Source: Streptomyces sulphureus DSM 40104 (GTDB taxonomy: Bacteria; Actinomycetota; Actinomycetes; Streptomycetales; Streptomycetaceae). From it: 64,000 nucleotides of DNA. The DNA lies in contig NZ_KB905827.1 of assembly GCF_000381025.1 (NCBI RefSeq), positions 1 to 64,000 of the forward strand, read 5' to 3'. This document shows, piece after piece, positions 7,330-16,589 of this stretch. The notes beneath the pieces were generated by a model. That model searched no databases, was not told the DNA's origin, and saw only the letters and a program-made list of their open reading frames with translations. The translations under genes were made by a program, and so were the position numbers. Position 1 is the stretch's first letter; every line of letters starts with the position of its first letter.

Positions 7330-8022
7330 GTGCGTAGCTACCTCGCCCGCGTCGACGCCGTACTCGTACAGGCGGTCATCGCTGCCGCGCTGTCCTTCGC
7401 CCACCTGCACGACCTGGCATCGGCCGCCGGACAGGACGGCTGGAAGGCGTGGGCCTACCCGGTCTCCGTCGACCTGCTGTTGGTCGCCGCTTGGCACCGG
7501 CTTCGGTCGGGACAGGAGAAGTCCGCGGCCTGGTGCTGGTTCCTCGTCGCCCTGGCCGCCTCGCTCGGTGCCAACATCGCCACCGCCGGCCTTCTCGACC
7601 TGAACGATGTGCCCGACTGGCTCCGGATTCTCGTTGCGGGCTGGCCGGCGCTCGCCTTCCTCGGCGGGACTCTGCTGGCGCACGCCGCCAGGGAGGAACG
7701 CGGTGCGCGGCAACCTGCGGGCCAATCGGCGCCGTTGAAGCCTGCTGCCGAGCCTCCGGCCTCCGAGCCAGAGCCCGCCCCGGTTGTACCCGCGCCGGTC
7801 GCGGAGCCTGAGCCTCTGCCCGCTCCCGAGCCTGAACCCGCGACAGAGCGGGAGCCCGCTCCTGCGGCACCGCCCGTACCTGCCGCGCTCGTCGCGCATG
7901 CCCGCAAGGTCGCCGACGACCACCAGACCCGTACCGGCTCGCCCATCGACGCCGACACCCTCCGCACCCGCCTCGGAGTCCCGGCGCCCATGGCCGACCA
8001 GCTCACCGCCCAACTCGCCTGA
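7330..8022 (+). CDS. DUF2637-family membrane protein (SpdB-like spread protein)
   Basis: 230 residues from GTG 7330, chosen over an upstream GTG at 7270 because GGAAGGAGG lies seven bases before it. About four hydrophobic segments lie in residues 8-120 (VLVQAVIAAALSFAHL, WAYPVSVDLLLVAAW, AWCWFLVALAASLGANIATAGLL, ILVAGWPALAFLGGTLLAH). Then comes a long Pro/Glu/Ala linker and a C-terminal helix bundle (ADQLTAQLA). DUF2637 proteins are standard partners of the Tra pump and aid intramycelial spread. Confidence 0.85.
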   Translation: MRSYLARVDAVLVQAVIAAALSFAHLHDLASAAGQDGWKAWAYPVSVDLLLVAAWHRLRSGQEKSAAWCWFLVALAASLGANIATAGLLDLNDVPDWLRILVAGWPALAFLGGTLLAHAAREERGARQPAGQSAPLKPAAEPPASEPEPAPVVPAPVAEPEPLPAPEPEPATEREPAPAAPPVPAALVAHARKVADDHQTRTGSPIDADTLRTRLGVPAPMADQLTAQLA

Positions 8023-8040
8023 CACCGAAGGAGATCTGCC

Positions 8041-8226
8041 ATGCCCGGAGACACACCGGACCGCTTCGACTTCCTCGACGCGGCATACGAGATGGCTGCA
8101 ACAGGTCGTCCGACCTTGGCCCGCCTGCTCGCCGAGGAAGCTGCCGCGTCGGTCTCGGACCCCGCCGAAGCGGCCCGCATCCTGCGCGACTTCCCCGGCC
8201 GCTCGCTGCGACTGGAGGACTGCTGA
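8041..8226 (+). CDS. Small AICE protein of unknown function (61 aa)
   Basis: ATG with GAAGGAG upstream (8027-8033). Acidic, helical, no membrane segment (DFLDAAYEMAATGRPTLARLLAEEAAASV). It overlaps the next gene by one base (TGATG), so they are translationally coupled. Typical of small ORFs in the spd operon. Confidence 0.75.
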   Translation: MPGDTPDRFDFLDAAYEMAATGRPTLARLLAEEAAASVSDPAEAARILRDFPGRSLRLEDC

Positions 8227-8417
8227 TGCCGCTCAACCGTCGCTTCCGCCGCGTGACCCGTGTGGGCCCCGTCCAGGTCGGCACCGCCAACGACCACTGG
8301 GGCCGGGAGAAGCACACCGCCGCCTGTACGGCCCCGCGCTGCGGTTTCTCCGCCGACTACGACTCACGCGCCGCCGCCGAACTCGCCGCCCGTACGCACC
8401 GCTGCCCGGTGCGCTGA
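8226..8417 (+). CDS. Mobile element transfer protein (SpdA-like, 63 aa)
   Basis: MPLNRRFRRVTRVGPVQVGT...HTAACTAPRCGFSADYDSRAAAELAARTHRC: basic N-terminus and three Cys plus His in a putative metal-binding arrangement. This sequence type is widely annotated as mobile element transfer protein in Streptomyces AICEs. Coupled to the preceding gene by a one-base overlap. Confidence 0.85.
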   Translation: MPLNRRFRRVTRVGPVQVGTANDHWGREKHTAACTAPRCGFSADYDSRAAAELAARTHRCPVR

Positions 8418-8433
8418 AGGGAGCCCCGCCCGC

Positions 8434-8628
8434 ATGACCGTCAACCTGCCGATCGTCGTCGTCCTCGGCCTCATCGCCTGGCTCGCCGTGAAGTTCCTCG
8501 GCGTCCGCACCTGGCTCGTCGTCGTGATCGCGCTCTTCGGCTTCTACCTCGCCGACACGTTCCTCGCCCCCGCCATCGACTCCGGCACCCGCAACGGGGT
8601 CGAGGTCGTCAACGGCACCCACGACTGA
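8434..8628 (+). CDS. Small spread-operon membrane protein (64 aa)
   Basis: ATG 8434 with GAAGGGAG upstream. Two hydrophobic helices (LPIVVVLGLIAWLAVKFLG; WLVVVIALFGFYLADTFLA) and a short polar C-terminus. The same small two-helix protein type recurs in the spd clusters of AICEs; a role in transfer between hyphal compartments is inferred from context. Confidence 0.8.
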   Translation: MTVNLPIVVVLGLIAWLAVKFLGVRTWLVVVIALFGFYLADTFLAPAIDSGTRNGVEVVNGTHD

Positions 8629-8640
8629 ACGGAGATCGTC

Positions 8641-8958
8641 ATGCTCTTCCGGCCTCAACTGCCCGACGCTCCGCAGACTCCCGCGCAGATCACCAGCGTG
8701 ACGGCTTCACGTCCCGCTATTCACGACCACTCGTCGGCGTCGGCCTGCGGCTGCCAGCACACCGCCGGCCCCGCTGTCCCGGCGGTCGCCCCTGCCCGCC
8801 GGTCGCTGTCCAACGTCAGCACCCGGGCCATCACCGCCGTGATCGTCAGTGGGGTCGTCGTCACCGCGCTCCTGGCCGCCGTCGCCGTCACGGCCATATC
8901 CGTGGCCTTCGCCGCCGTGGTCCTGCGCTCCCTCATGAACCCCCAGCGCCACCACTGA
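8641..8958 (+). CDS. SpdD-like membrane protein (105 aa)
   Basis: ATG preceded by CGGAG. A polar N-terminal half has CGCQH, followed by one strong transmembrane stretch (AVIVSGVVVTALLAAVAVTAISVAFAAVV, about residues 66-95). This architecture and position immediately before rep match SpdD-type proteins. The 77-base gap to rep contains a GC-rich potential hairpin. Confidence 0.8.
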   Translation: MLFRPQLPDAPQTPAQITSVTASRPAIHDHSSASACGCQHTAGPAVPAVAPARRSLSNVSTRAITAVIVSGVVVTALLAAVAVTAISVAFAAVVLRSLMNPQRHH

Positions 8959-9047
8959 CGCGGCTGCCGGGGCGGCCTCGATACCGCCAAGCATCCGCCG
9001 CCCCGGCAGCCCACCCCTTCACGACCGAAGCCGTAAGGAGAACTTCC

Positions 9048-10430
9048 ATCATCACCCGCCAAAACCCGGCTCCGCTCGCGGACCTCGGGAGCCTCGCCTC
9101 AACGGGCGCCCTGCCCGGTATTATCCGGCAGCTCTCCAACCTGGGCGGCTGCACCCACCCCGTACGCCTGGCCGGACACCGCACCGAGCACACCCTGAAC
9201 ACCAATACCGGTGAGATCAGCCCGGCTCTGCGGCGGCTCGACTCCACTGACCTCCCCGCCGGCGACCTCTTGGTCCGCTGTGGCAACCGCCGAGCCACCC
9301 GCTGTGCGGCCTGCGCCGAGGTCTACCGCCGCGACACCTTCCACCTGATCACGGCCGGACTCCGGGGCGGCAAGGGCACCCCGGAAACGGTCACCTCGCA
9401 CCCGCGCGTCTTCGCGACCTTCACCGCGCCGAGCTTCGGCCCGGTGCACAACCACCCGACCGGGCCCGGTGGTTCGGTACGGCCGTGCCGCTGCGGCCGA
9501 CGCCACACCGACGACGATCCGGCGCTCGGGGCGCCCCTGGATCCGGACCGCTACGACTACGACGCGGCCGTGCTCTGGAACGCGCACGCCGGGATGCTCT
9601 GGCGCCGCTTCACCATCTACCTCCGCCGCGAGATCGCCCGCCGGGCCGGGCTCACCCAACGCGCATTCCCGGACCACGCTCGCGTCTCCTTCGCGAAGGT
9701 CGCCGAGTACCAGAAGCGCGGCGCCGTGCACTTCCACGCCGTCATCCGCCTCGACGGCCCCGGCGGCGGAGACACCCCGGCCCCGCACTGGGCCTCCGCC
9801 GAGGTGCTGACCGACGCCATCCATACCGCTGCCCGCAAGGCAGAGGTGGCCGGCCCCGAACTCGACGGCCGCGCACACTCCTTCGCCTTCGGCTGCCAGC
9901 TCGACGTACGCACCATCCGGGGCGCCGACTTCGACGGCGGAGTCGAGCTGACCGACCGGGCCGTCGCCGCGTACATCGCCAAGTACGCCACCAAGGGCGC
10001 CGAGACCGCCACGGGCGTCCTCGACCGCCCGCTGAAGTTCGCCGCCGAGCTGGCGCACATGAACCTGCCGCCGCATGCCGAACGCATGATCCGCACCGCC
10101 TGGTGGCTCGGCGCCCGCAAGGATCTCGAACACCTCAGGCTCCGCGCCTGGGCCCACATGCTCGGCTTCCGGGGCCACTTCTCCACCAAGACCCGCCGGT
10201 ACTCCACCACCCTCGGTGCCCTCCGCCAGGCACGCGCCGAATGGCGCCGTCTCCAGGCCGCCATCGCACGCGGCGAAAAGGATCTACAGCCTGTGGACGG
10301 TGCTCCGGCCGACACCGAGGAGACCACTCTCGTTCTCGATCACTGGACCTACACCGGCACCGGCCTCACCCCGACCGAGGAATGGCTCAGCGCCTCACTC
10401 GCCCAGGAAGGAGATACCAACCATGGCTGA
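9048..10430 (+). CDS. RepSA-like rolling-circle replication initiator, ATC in place of the start codon
   Basis: The protein is complete only if read from ATC 9048, eight bases after AAGGAG (9034-9039): IITRQNPAPLADLGSLASTGALPG and so on. There is no ATG, GTG or TTG in frame before TTG 9270, which would remove about 74 conserved-looking residues including the start of a Cys-rich region. The core includes CGNRRATRCAACAEVYRRD (zinc-like), HUH motif AVHFHAVI and catalytic-Tyr helix AAYIAKYATKGAE. The HUH enzyme nicks the double-strand origin to start rolling-circle replication. It overlaps xis by 8 bases. Either ATC is used as a rare start, or the start codon has mutated. Confidence 0.85.
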   Translation: MITRQNPAPLADLGSLASTGALPGIIRQLSNLGGCTHPVRLAGHRTEHTLNTNTGEISPALRRLDSTDLPAGDLLVRCGNRRATRCAACAEVYRRDTFHLITAGLRGGKGTPETVTSHPRVFATFTAPSFGPVHNHPTGPGGSVRPCRCGRRHTDDDPALGAPLDPDRYDYDAAVLWNAHAGMLWRRFTIYLRREIARRAGLTQRAFPDHARVSFAKVAEYQKRGAVHFHAVIRLDGPGGGDTPAPHWASAEVLTDAIHTAARKAEVAGPELDGRAHSFAFGCQLDVRTIRGADFDGGVELTDRAVAAYIAKYATKGAETATGVLDRPLKFAAELAHMNLPPHAERMIRTAWWLGARKDLEHLRLRAWAHMLGFRGHFSTKTRRYSTTLGALRQARAEWRRLQAAIARGEKDLQPVDGAPADTEETTLVLDHWTYTGTGLTPTEEWLSASLAQEGDTNHG

Positions 10431-10602
10431 CGAGCTGCTGACCGTTCCCCAGGTCATGCGACGGCTCAAGCTGGGCCGGTCCGCTGTCTACGACTTGATC
10501 AGGTCCCGCCGGTTGGCCTCCATCACCATCGGCCGTTCCCGCCGGATTCCTGAGAGTGCCGTTCGCGAGTTCATCGCGCACGAGCTGGAGGTGGCGGCCT
10601 GA
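10423..10602 (+). CDS. Excisionase (Xis), MerR-like helix-turn-helix
   Basis: 59 residues: LTVPQVMRRLKLGRSAVYDLIRSRRLASITIGRSRRIPESAVREFI, a typical winged-helix excisionase of the pSAM2/SLP1 type. AAGGAG is upstream inside the rep end. Its start overlaps rep by 8 bases, and its stop overlaps the integrase ATG (TGATG). It bends att DNA and directs the integrase toward excision. Confidence 0.92.
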   Translation: MADELLTVPQVMRRLKLGRSAVYDLIRSRRLASITIGRSRRIPESAVREFIAHELEVAA

Positions 10603-11753
10603 TGGCTCAGCAGCGCAAGCGGAACCCCAACGGCGCGGGCACGATCACCAAGCGCAAGGACGGCCGCTATCAGGCCGCCGTCTACGTGATGCAGCCCGAC
10701 GGCACCCGAGCCCGCAAGTTCGCGTACGGCAAGACCCGGGCTGAATGCGACACCAAGCGACGGGAGTTGCTGGACAAGGCAGACCAGGGCATCCCGGTGC
10801 CTACCAGGTCGGCAAAGCTCGCTGACTGGCTGCCCTACTGGCTCGAGCACGTCGTACGCCCTCGTCGGAAGCTCAGCACCTTCGACAAATACGAGGCGCA
10901 CGTACGGCTTTACCTCGTTCCCATGATCGGCACCAAGCGGCTGGAATCCCTGGGCGTCGCCGACGTACGCCGCTTCCTGACCCGCCTGGACAAGCAGACC
11001 ACGGCCGCCACCGCGAAGGAATCGCACCGCGTGCTGCGGTCGGCTCTCTCCGCCGCCTGCCGGGAAGAGCTGCTGACGCGGAACGTCGCCAGCCTCGTCG
11101 AGCCGCCCCGCGTGACCGCTCGGGAACTGAGTCCGTGGACGCTGGACGAGACGCTGACGTTCCTGGGCGCCGCGCGCAAGGACCCGCTGTACGCGGCCTT
11201 CGTGCTCGCCGTGACCATGGGGCTCCGGCGGGGTGAGATCGTCGGACTCCGCTGGTCGGATGTCGACCTGGAGAACCGCGTTCTGTACGTGCGGCAGCAG
11301 ACCCAGCGGCGACGCGGAGAGCTCTACAGCGACGGTCCGAAGGGACGCCGTAGCCGTGCCATTCCGCTTCCCGCCATGTGCGTTGCCCCGCTGCGCTGGC
11401 ACCGGATGCGGCAGGCCGCAGCAAAGCGGAAGGCGGGGGAGAAGTGGCAGGACAGCGCGTACGTCTTCACGACCGGCACCGGGCGGCCGGTCGAACCACG
11501 CAACGTGTACCGCTCCTTCACCCGCGTCGCCAAGTCCGCCGGCCTCCGCGTGATCCGGCTGCACGATGCCCGGCACGGGTGCGCGACGCTCCTCGTCGCC
11601 GCCGGGGTGGCCCCTCGCGTGGTCATGGAGATCCTCGGGCACAGCCAGATCAGCATCACCATGGACGTCTATACGCACGTCGTGCAGGACACCCAGCGGG
11701 AGGCCATCAGCCACATGGACCGGATGCTGAAGAGGCGTCCCGACCGTGGCTGA
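10602..11753 (+). CDS. Tyrosine site-specific integrase
   Basis: 383 residues. N-terminal arm-binding part (NPNGAGTITKRKDGRYQAAVYV), SAM-like core-binding domain (about 70-165), catalytic domain with Arg in MGLRRGEIVGLRWSDVDL, HxxR in LHDARHGCATLL, and nucleophile Tyr in SITMDVYTHVV. It lies 70 bases from the tRNA att core and points toward it, as in other AICEs. It would recombine attP with the tRNA-Arg 3' end. Co-transcribed and coupled with xis. Confidence 0.95.
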   Translation: MAQQRKRNPNGAGTITKRKDGRYQAAVYVMQPDGTRARKFAYGKTRAECDTKRRELLDKADQGIPVPTRSAKLADWLPYWLEHVVRPRRKLSTFDKYEAHVRLYLVPMIGTKRLESLGVADVRRFLTRLDKQTTAATAKESHRVLRSALSAACREELLTRNVASLVEPPRVTARELSPWTLDETLTFLGAARKDPLYAAFVLAVTMGLRRGEIVGLRWSDVDLENRVLYVRQQTQRRRGELYSDGPKGRRSRAIPLPAMCVAPLRWHRMRQAAAKRKAGEKWQDSAYVFTTGTGRPVEPRNVYRSFTRVAKSAGLRVIRLHDARHGCATLLVAAGVAPRVVMEILGHSQISITMDVYTHVVQDTQREAISHMDRMLKRRPDRG

Positions 11754-11762
11754 CCGCCACCG

Positions 11763-11785
11763 TTGATGTCAGGCGTGGATGTCAA
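11763..11785 (+). promoter_or_regulatory. Candidate right arm-type site
   Basis: TTGATGTCA, five bases, GGATGTCAA, the same pair as at 1514-1536, placed 40 bases from the attR core. Its last bases overlap the terminator stem. Confidence 0.5.
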
Positions 11786-11818
11786 AGGCCCCCAACCATG
11801 ATCGGTTGGGGGCCTTTG
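11783..11818. terminator. Terminator between integrase and tRNA-Arg
   Basis: CAAAGGCCCCCAACC, a 6-base loop, and its exact complement (15-bp stem). It ends int transcription and now also lies just downstream of the tRNA 3' end on the opposite strand. Confidence 0.8.
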
Positions 11819-11821
11819 TGC

Positions 11822-11897
11822 TGGTGCCCCCGGCAGGATTCGAACCTGCGACACCCGCTTTAGGAGAGCGGTGCTCTATCCCCTGAGCTACGGAGGC
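11822..11897 (-). tRNA. tRNA-Arg(CCU)
   Basis: On the minus strand the acceptor GCCTCCG pairs with CGGGGGC, followed by A73 and encoded CCA (11824-11822). The anticodon stem CCGCT/AGCGG encloses the loop CTCCTAA, giving anticodon CCU, which reads AGG. The T loop is GGTTCGAATCC. The 5' part is chromosomal and the 3' 42 bases are the att core contributed by the element. The displaced copy at 1376 lacks the CCA. Confidence 0.95.
11825..11866. repeat. attR: 42-bp core inside tRNA-Arg
   Basis: Identical to 1376-1417. It forms the 3' part of the functional tRNA. Confidence 0.93.
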
Positions 11898-12100
11898 GGA
11901 GTGGCCGTTGCGGCCGGTGGGCAGGGCGGGGTGCCGCGCTGCCCGGGCCAGTGTAGCGGGTGATCGGGAGGTGGGCGTCGGGGAGTTCGCAGGAGTGGGG
12001 ACGGAGGTGGGGAACGCGGGAAGGTGTTGTCGGAATGCAGGGCAACTCCCCGGTAGGCGGGGAGCGTTGGTGAGGCGGAGCCCGGCAGGCACGCGGTGGG

Positions 12101-13915
<1,815 letters not shown>

Positions 13916-14580
13916 CGGAACGCTCCTCACTGTGGGGTTGTGGGAGTGCGCAGGTCGTGTGATCAGCACATCGTGGCAGCGGGGGCGGTGGGGGGCCAGA
14001 CGCCGCGCAGGGGGCACGGTGAGTAGCGACCGTTGGGGGTGTGTGCTCGGGCGTCGTCGAGGTGCCTGGTTTTGGCTGAGGTTCGTCGGTGGGTTGCGTG
14101 AGGTTTGAGGTCGTCTGTGTGGGGAGGCGCCCTGGTGGCACTCGAGAAGAGAGGACGGGAACTCCCCGACTCCGACCGGAGAATGCTCATGCCGGGGTTG
14201 TGATCTGCTCTGTTCCCGCGCTGGGACGTCGCGGCCGTGGCGCCGGACTCGGGCGGTGAGCCGTGGAGGGGTACCGGGCCGTCGAAGCGGAATGTGCTTG
14301 GGGGCGCAACCATGCGCGGCCGTACGTCGTCAATGCGGACGAGGGGCGCAGCGCCCGCCGGGCACCGAAGGACCCGGCGCCGCTCTGACGGAAGCAGTCA
14401 CGCCGGCGCGCAACGGGCGAGACCGAGGCGGGTGCGCCGGGAGAGGGAGCCGACCGCGGTCCCGACCGGCCGCCGAGGGCACGAGGCTTTCCGGAGGCCC
14501 CGCGACCGGCTGTTTTGCAGCCGGGGCGGCAGCGTGGCCGCACAGGGTACTGCATGATCCGGAAAATGTTGCGTGAGTTG
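13916..14580. other. Intergenic region upstream of hrdD
   Basis: About 665 bases between divergent genes. No open frame shows codon character or a supported start. It contains G-rich stretches and, at its right edge, the hrdD promoter. Confidence 0.4.
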
Positions 14581-14606
14581 GGAATTCTGTCCGGATTCCA
14601 GTCGTT
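14581..14606 (+). promoter_or_regulatory. SigR-type promoter of hrdD
   Basis: GGAAT, 18 bases, GTT: the consensus of the thiol-stress ECF sigma factor SigR. The start codon lies 81 bases after it. In S. coelicolor hrdD is a described SigR target, which supports the call. Confidence 0.7.
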
Positions 14607-14686
14607 GAACTGATCGCAAGAGGGCACTCGGGGAGTGTCCGAGCTAGCCGCCAGGCCAGTTGAAGACCACTCGCAAGGGAGCACGC

Positions 14687-15703
14687 ATGGCAACCCGTGC
14701 CGTCGCCCGTCGTAACGCCACCTCGACCGGTGCTGCTGACACGGCAAGCAGTGTTCGCGCCGCAGGCAGCGAAGTCGCGGACCGCGACCTGGTCGGCATG
14801 TACTTGGACGAGATCGCCCGCACCCCGCTGCTCGACGCGGAGAAGGAGGTCGAGCTCTCCCTCACCATCGAGGCCGGCGTCTACGCCCGGCGAATACTCG
14901 ATGGTCTGGAGGAGCCCCTCGCCGGCGACTCGCCCAGCGCCACCGCCTCGCGTGAGGAACTGGAGAGGGTCGTGGCCGAGGGGGAGCGCGCGAAGGACGT
15001 CTTCATCAGGTCCAACCTCCGCCTCGTCGTCGCCGTTGCACGGCGCTATCCGCGCTCGGGGCTGCCGCTGCTCGACCTGATCCAGGAGGGCAACGCCGGT
15101 CTTGTGCGCGCGGTTGAGAAGTTCGACTACTCCAAGGGCTTCAAGTTCTCCACCTACGCGACGTGGTGGATCAGGCAGGCGATCACGCGTTCCATCGCCG
15201 ACCAGTCGCGTACGATCCGCCTCCCCGTGCACCTCGTGGAGGAGCTCGGCCGTATCCGGCGCGTGCAGCGGGAGTTCAACCGCGAGCACGGGCGCGACCC
15301 CGAGCCCGCCGAGGTGGCGCAGGAACTCAACTCCACGCCGGAGCGCGTCACCGACGTGCTGGACTGGGCGCGCGACCCGGTGAGCCTCAACATGTCCGTG
15401 GACGACGAGGGCGAGACGCAGTTCGGCGAGCTGCTGGAGGACACCTCGGCGGTCTCCCCGGAGCAGTCGGTCCTCACGGTGCTCCGCCGCGAGGGCCTCG
15501 ACGACCTCATCGGCCGTCTCGACCCGCGTACTGCGTCGATCATCAAGGCGCGCTACGGCATGGAGGACGGTCGCGAGCGGACCCTCACCGAGGTCGGCAA
15601 GCAGCACGGGCTGACCCGTGAGCGCATCCGGCAGATCGAGAAGCACGCGCTGCTGGAGCTGAAGAAGATGGCCCACGACACCGGCTTCGACGAGGCGGCC
15701 TGA
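14687..15703 (+). CDS. hrdD: RNA polymerase principal-like sigma factor HrdD
   Basis: 338 residues from ATG 14687 (AAGGGA upstream). Region 1.2 is DRDLVGMYLDEIARTPLLDAEKEVELS. Region 2 includes SNLRLVVAVARRYPRSGLPLLDLIQEGNAGLVRAVEKFDY and FSTYATWWIRQAITRSIADQ. Region 3 carries LPVHLVEELGRIRR, and region 4 carries the helix-turn-helix TLTEVGKQHGLTRERIRQIEKHALLELKK. The MATRAVARRN start and overall sequence match HrdD, a non-essential group 2 sigma factor related to HrdB. Likely induced by thiol-oxidative stress through the SigR-type promoter upstream. Confidence 0.92.
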   Translation: MATRAVARRNATSTGAADTASSVRAAGSEVADRDLVGMYLDEIARTPLLDAEKEVELSLTIEAGVYARRILDGLEEPLAGDSPSATASREELERVVAEGERAKDVFIRSNLRLVVAVARRYPRSGLPLLDLIQEGNAGLVRAVEKFDYSKGFKFSTYATWWIRQAITRSIADQSRTIRLPVHLVEELGRIRRVQREFNREHGRDPEPAEVAQELNSTPERVTDVLDWARDPVSLNMSVDDEGETQFGELLEDTSAVSPEQSVLTVLRREGLDDLIGRLDPRTASIIKARYGMEDGRERTLTEVGKQHGLTRERIRQIEKHALLELKKMAHDTGFDEAA

Positions 15704-15726
15704 CCGCCCGATCGAGCCCCCTGAAC

Positions 15727-15760
15727 GAGCCCCGGCGCCCTCCCCCGAGCGCCGGGGCTC
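15727..15760. terminator. Bidirectional terminator between hrdD and a methyltransferase gene
   Basis: GAGCCCCGGCGC and its exact complement around a 10-base C-rich loop, between convergent genes. Confidence 0.8.
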
Positions 15761-15797
15761 ACCTCTGCCGTGGCCGTTCCGCCAGGTGCCGGCGCGG

Positions 15798-16430
15798 TCA
15801 GGTGCGCGAAGTGGCCGTCGGCTTCGCCCAGTTGAGCGAGTAGCGGTAGTAGAGGCGGCGTCTGACGCGGGAGCCGGGGAGGAGCTCGGCGGCCGTGCGA
15901 CGGATCTCGTCGAGGGACTCGTACGGCTCCGCGACGACGACGCCGACATCGCGTGCCTCCCGGTGCACGAGACCCATGAAGCGGATCGGCAGCACAGACA
16001 GCGCTGCGACGAGCACGTCGAGCGGTGATCTTCGCGCGGCCAGACCGACCACGCAGAGCCGCCCGCCGGGGGCGAGGAGTCCGGCTGCGCGGCGGAGGGC
16101 GGGTCTCAGCGGCATGTGGTGCAGGCTCGCCACGCAGAGGACGGTGTCGAATCCTGGTTGCCAGGGAGCGTCTCCGGACTCGGTGGCCTCGAGGAAGTCG
16201 CCTTGCACCACCTGGCAGTTGGGCACCTCCGAGAGCCGTTCCCGCGCCACCTCGAGAGCGCAGGGGTCGGCGTCGACACCGACGACCTCGCGGACGTGCG
16301 GGGAGAGACGCTCCATGAGCAGGCCGTCGCCGCAGCCGATGTCGAGGACGCGACCGCCCTGCTCCGCGGCGATGGCGCAGAGCTCGGGGTGGTAAGCGGC
16401 GTTGTGGTTCCAGTACGTCTGCGGCGCCAT
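15798..16430 (-). CDS. Class I SAM-dependent methyltransferase
   Basis: 210 residues from ATG 16430. SAM-binding motif I is GGRVLDIGCGDGLLMERLS (residues about 25-43), motif II VVGVDADPCALEVAR, then QGDF and FDTVLCVASLHHM, and LAPGGRLCVVG: a ubiquinone/Erg-type fold. The C-terminal half is longer and hydrophobic in part (LDVLVAALSVLPIRFMGLVH). No Shine-Dalgarno is visible, so the mRNA may be leaderless. Substrate unknown. Confidence 0.88.
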   Translation of the reverse strand: MAPQTYWNHNAAYHPELCAIAAEQGGRVLDIGCGDGLLMERLSPHVREVVGVDADPCALEVARERLSEVPNCQVVQGDFLEATESGDAPWQPGFDTVLCVASLHHMPLRPALRRAAGLLAPGGRLCVVGLAARRSPLDVLVAALSVLPIRFMGLVHREARDVGVVVAEPYESLDEIRRTAAELLPGSRVRRRLYYRYSLNWAKPTATSRT

Positions 16431-16589
16431 ACGGTGAGGGTAGCCAGGAGGGCGACCGGCTCTGCCGGGCACTCGGGCCTGCCTTCAGTACGCCGGGGAC
16501 GGTGACGTGGGGCAGTCCGGCATGAGCGGAGCGCGGCCGGCCGCGCCGTGCTCCGCGGAACGATGGCGGATTCAGGGCGTGGCCGGCGG

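Larger units (their letters stand above)
1376..11866. mobile_element. AICE (pSAM2-type integrative conjugative element) in tRNA-Arg(CCU)
   Basis: About 10.4 kb bounded by the 42-bp direct repeat. The gene order is the AICE plan: leftward accessory regulators, GntR/KorSA-like repressor, FtsK/TraB-type transfer ATPase, Spd-like small membrane proteins, RepSA-like HUH replication initiator, excisionase and tyrosine integrase facing the tRNA. Known AICEs excise, replicate by rolling circle and transfer as double-stranded DNA using the single Tra pump. All expected modules are present. The rep start-codon anomaly and a possible frameshift in the 3' gene of the leftward arm suggest it could be partly defective. 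Confidence 0.93.

Noticed and set aside
14187..14747. Minus-strand open frame upstream of hrdD
   Set aside because: No ribosome binding site or recognisable domain, and it covers the hrdD promoter and start.
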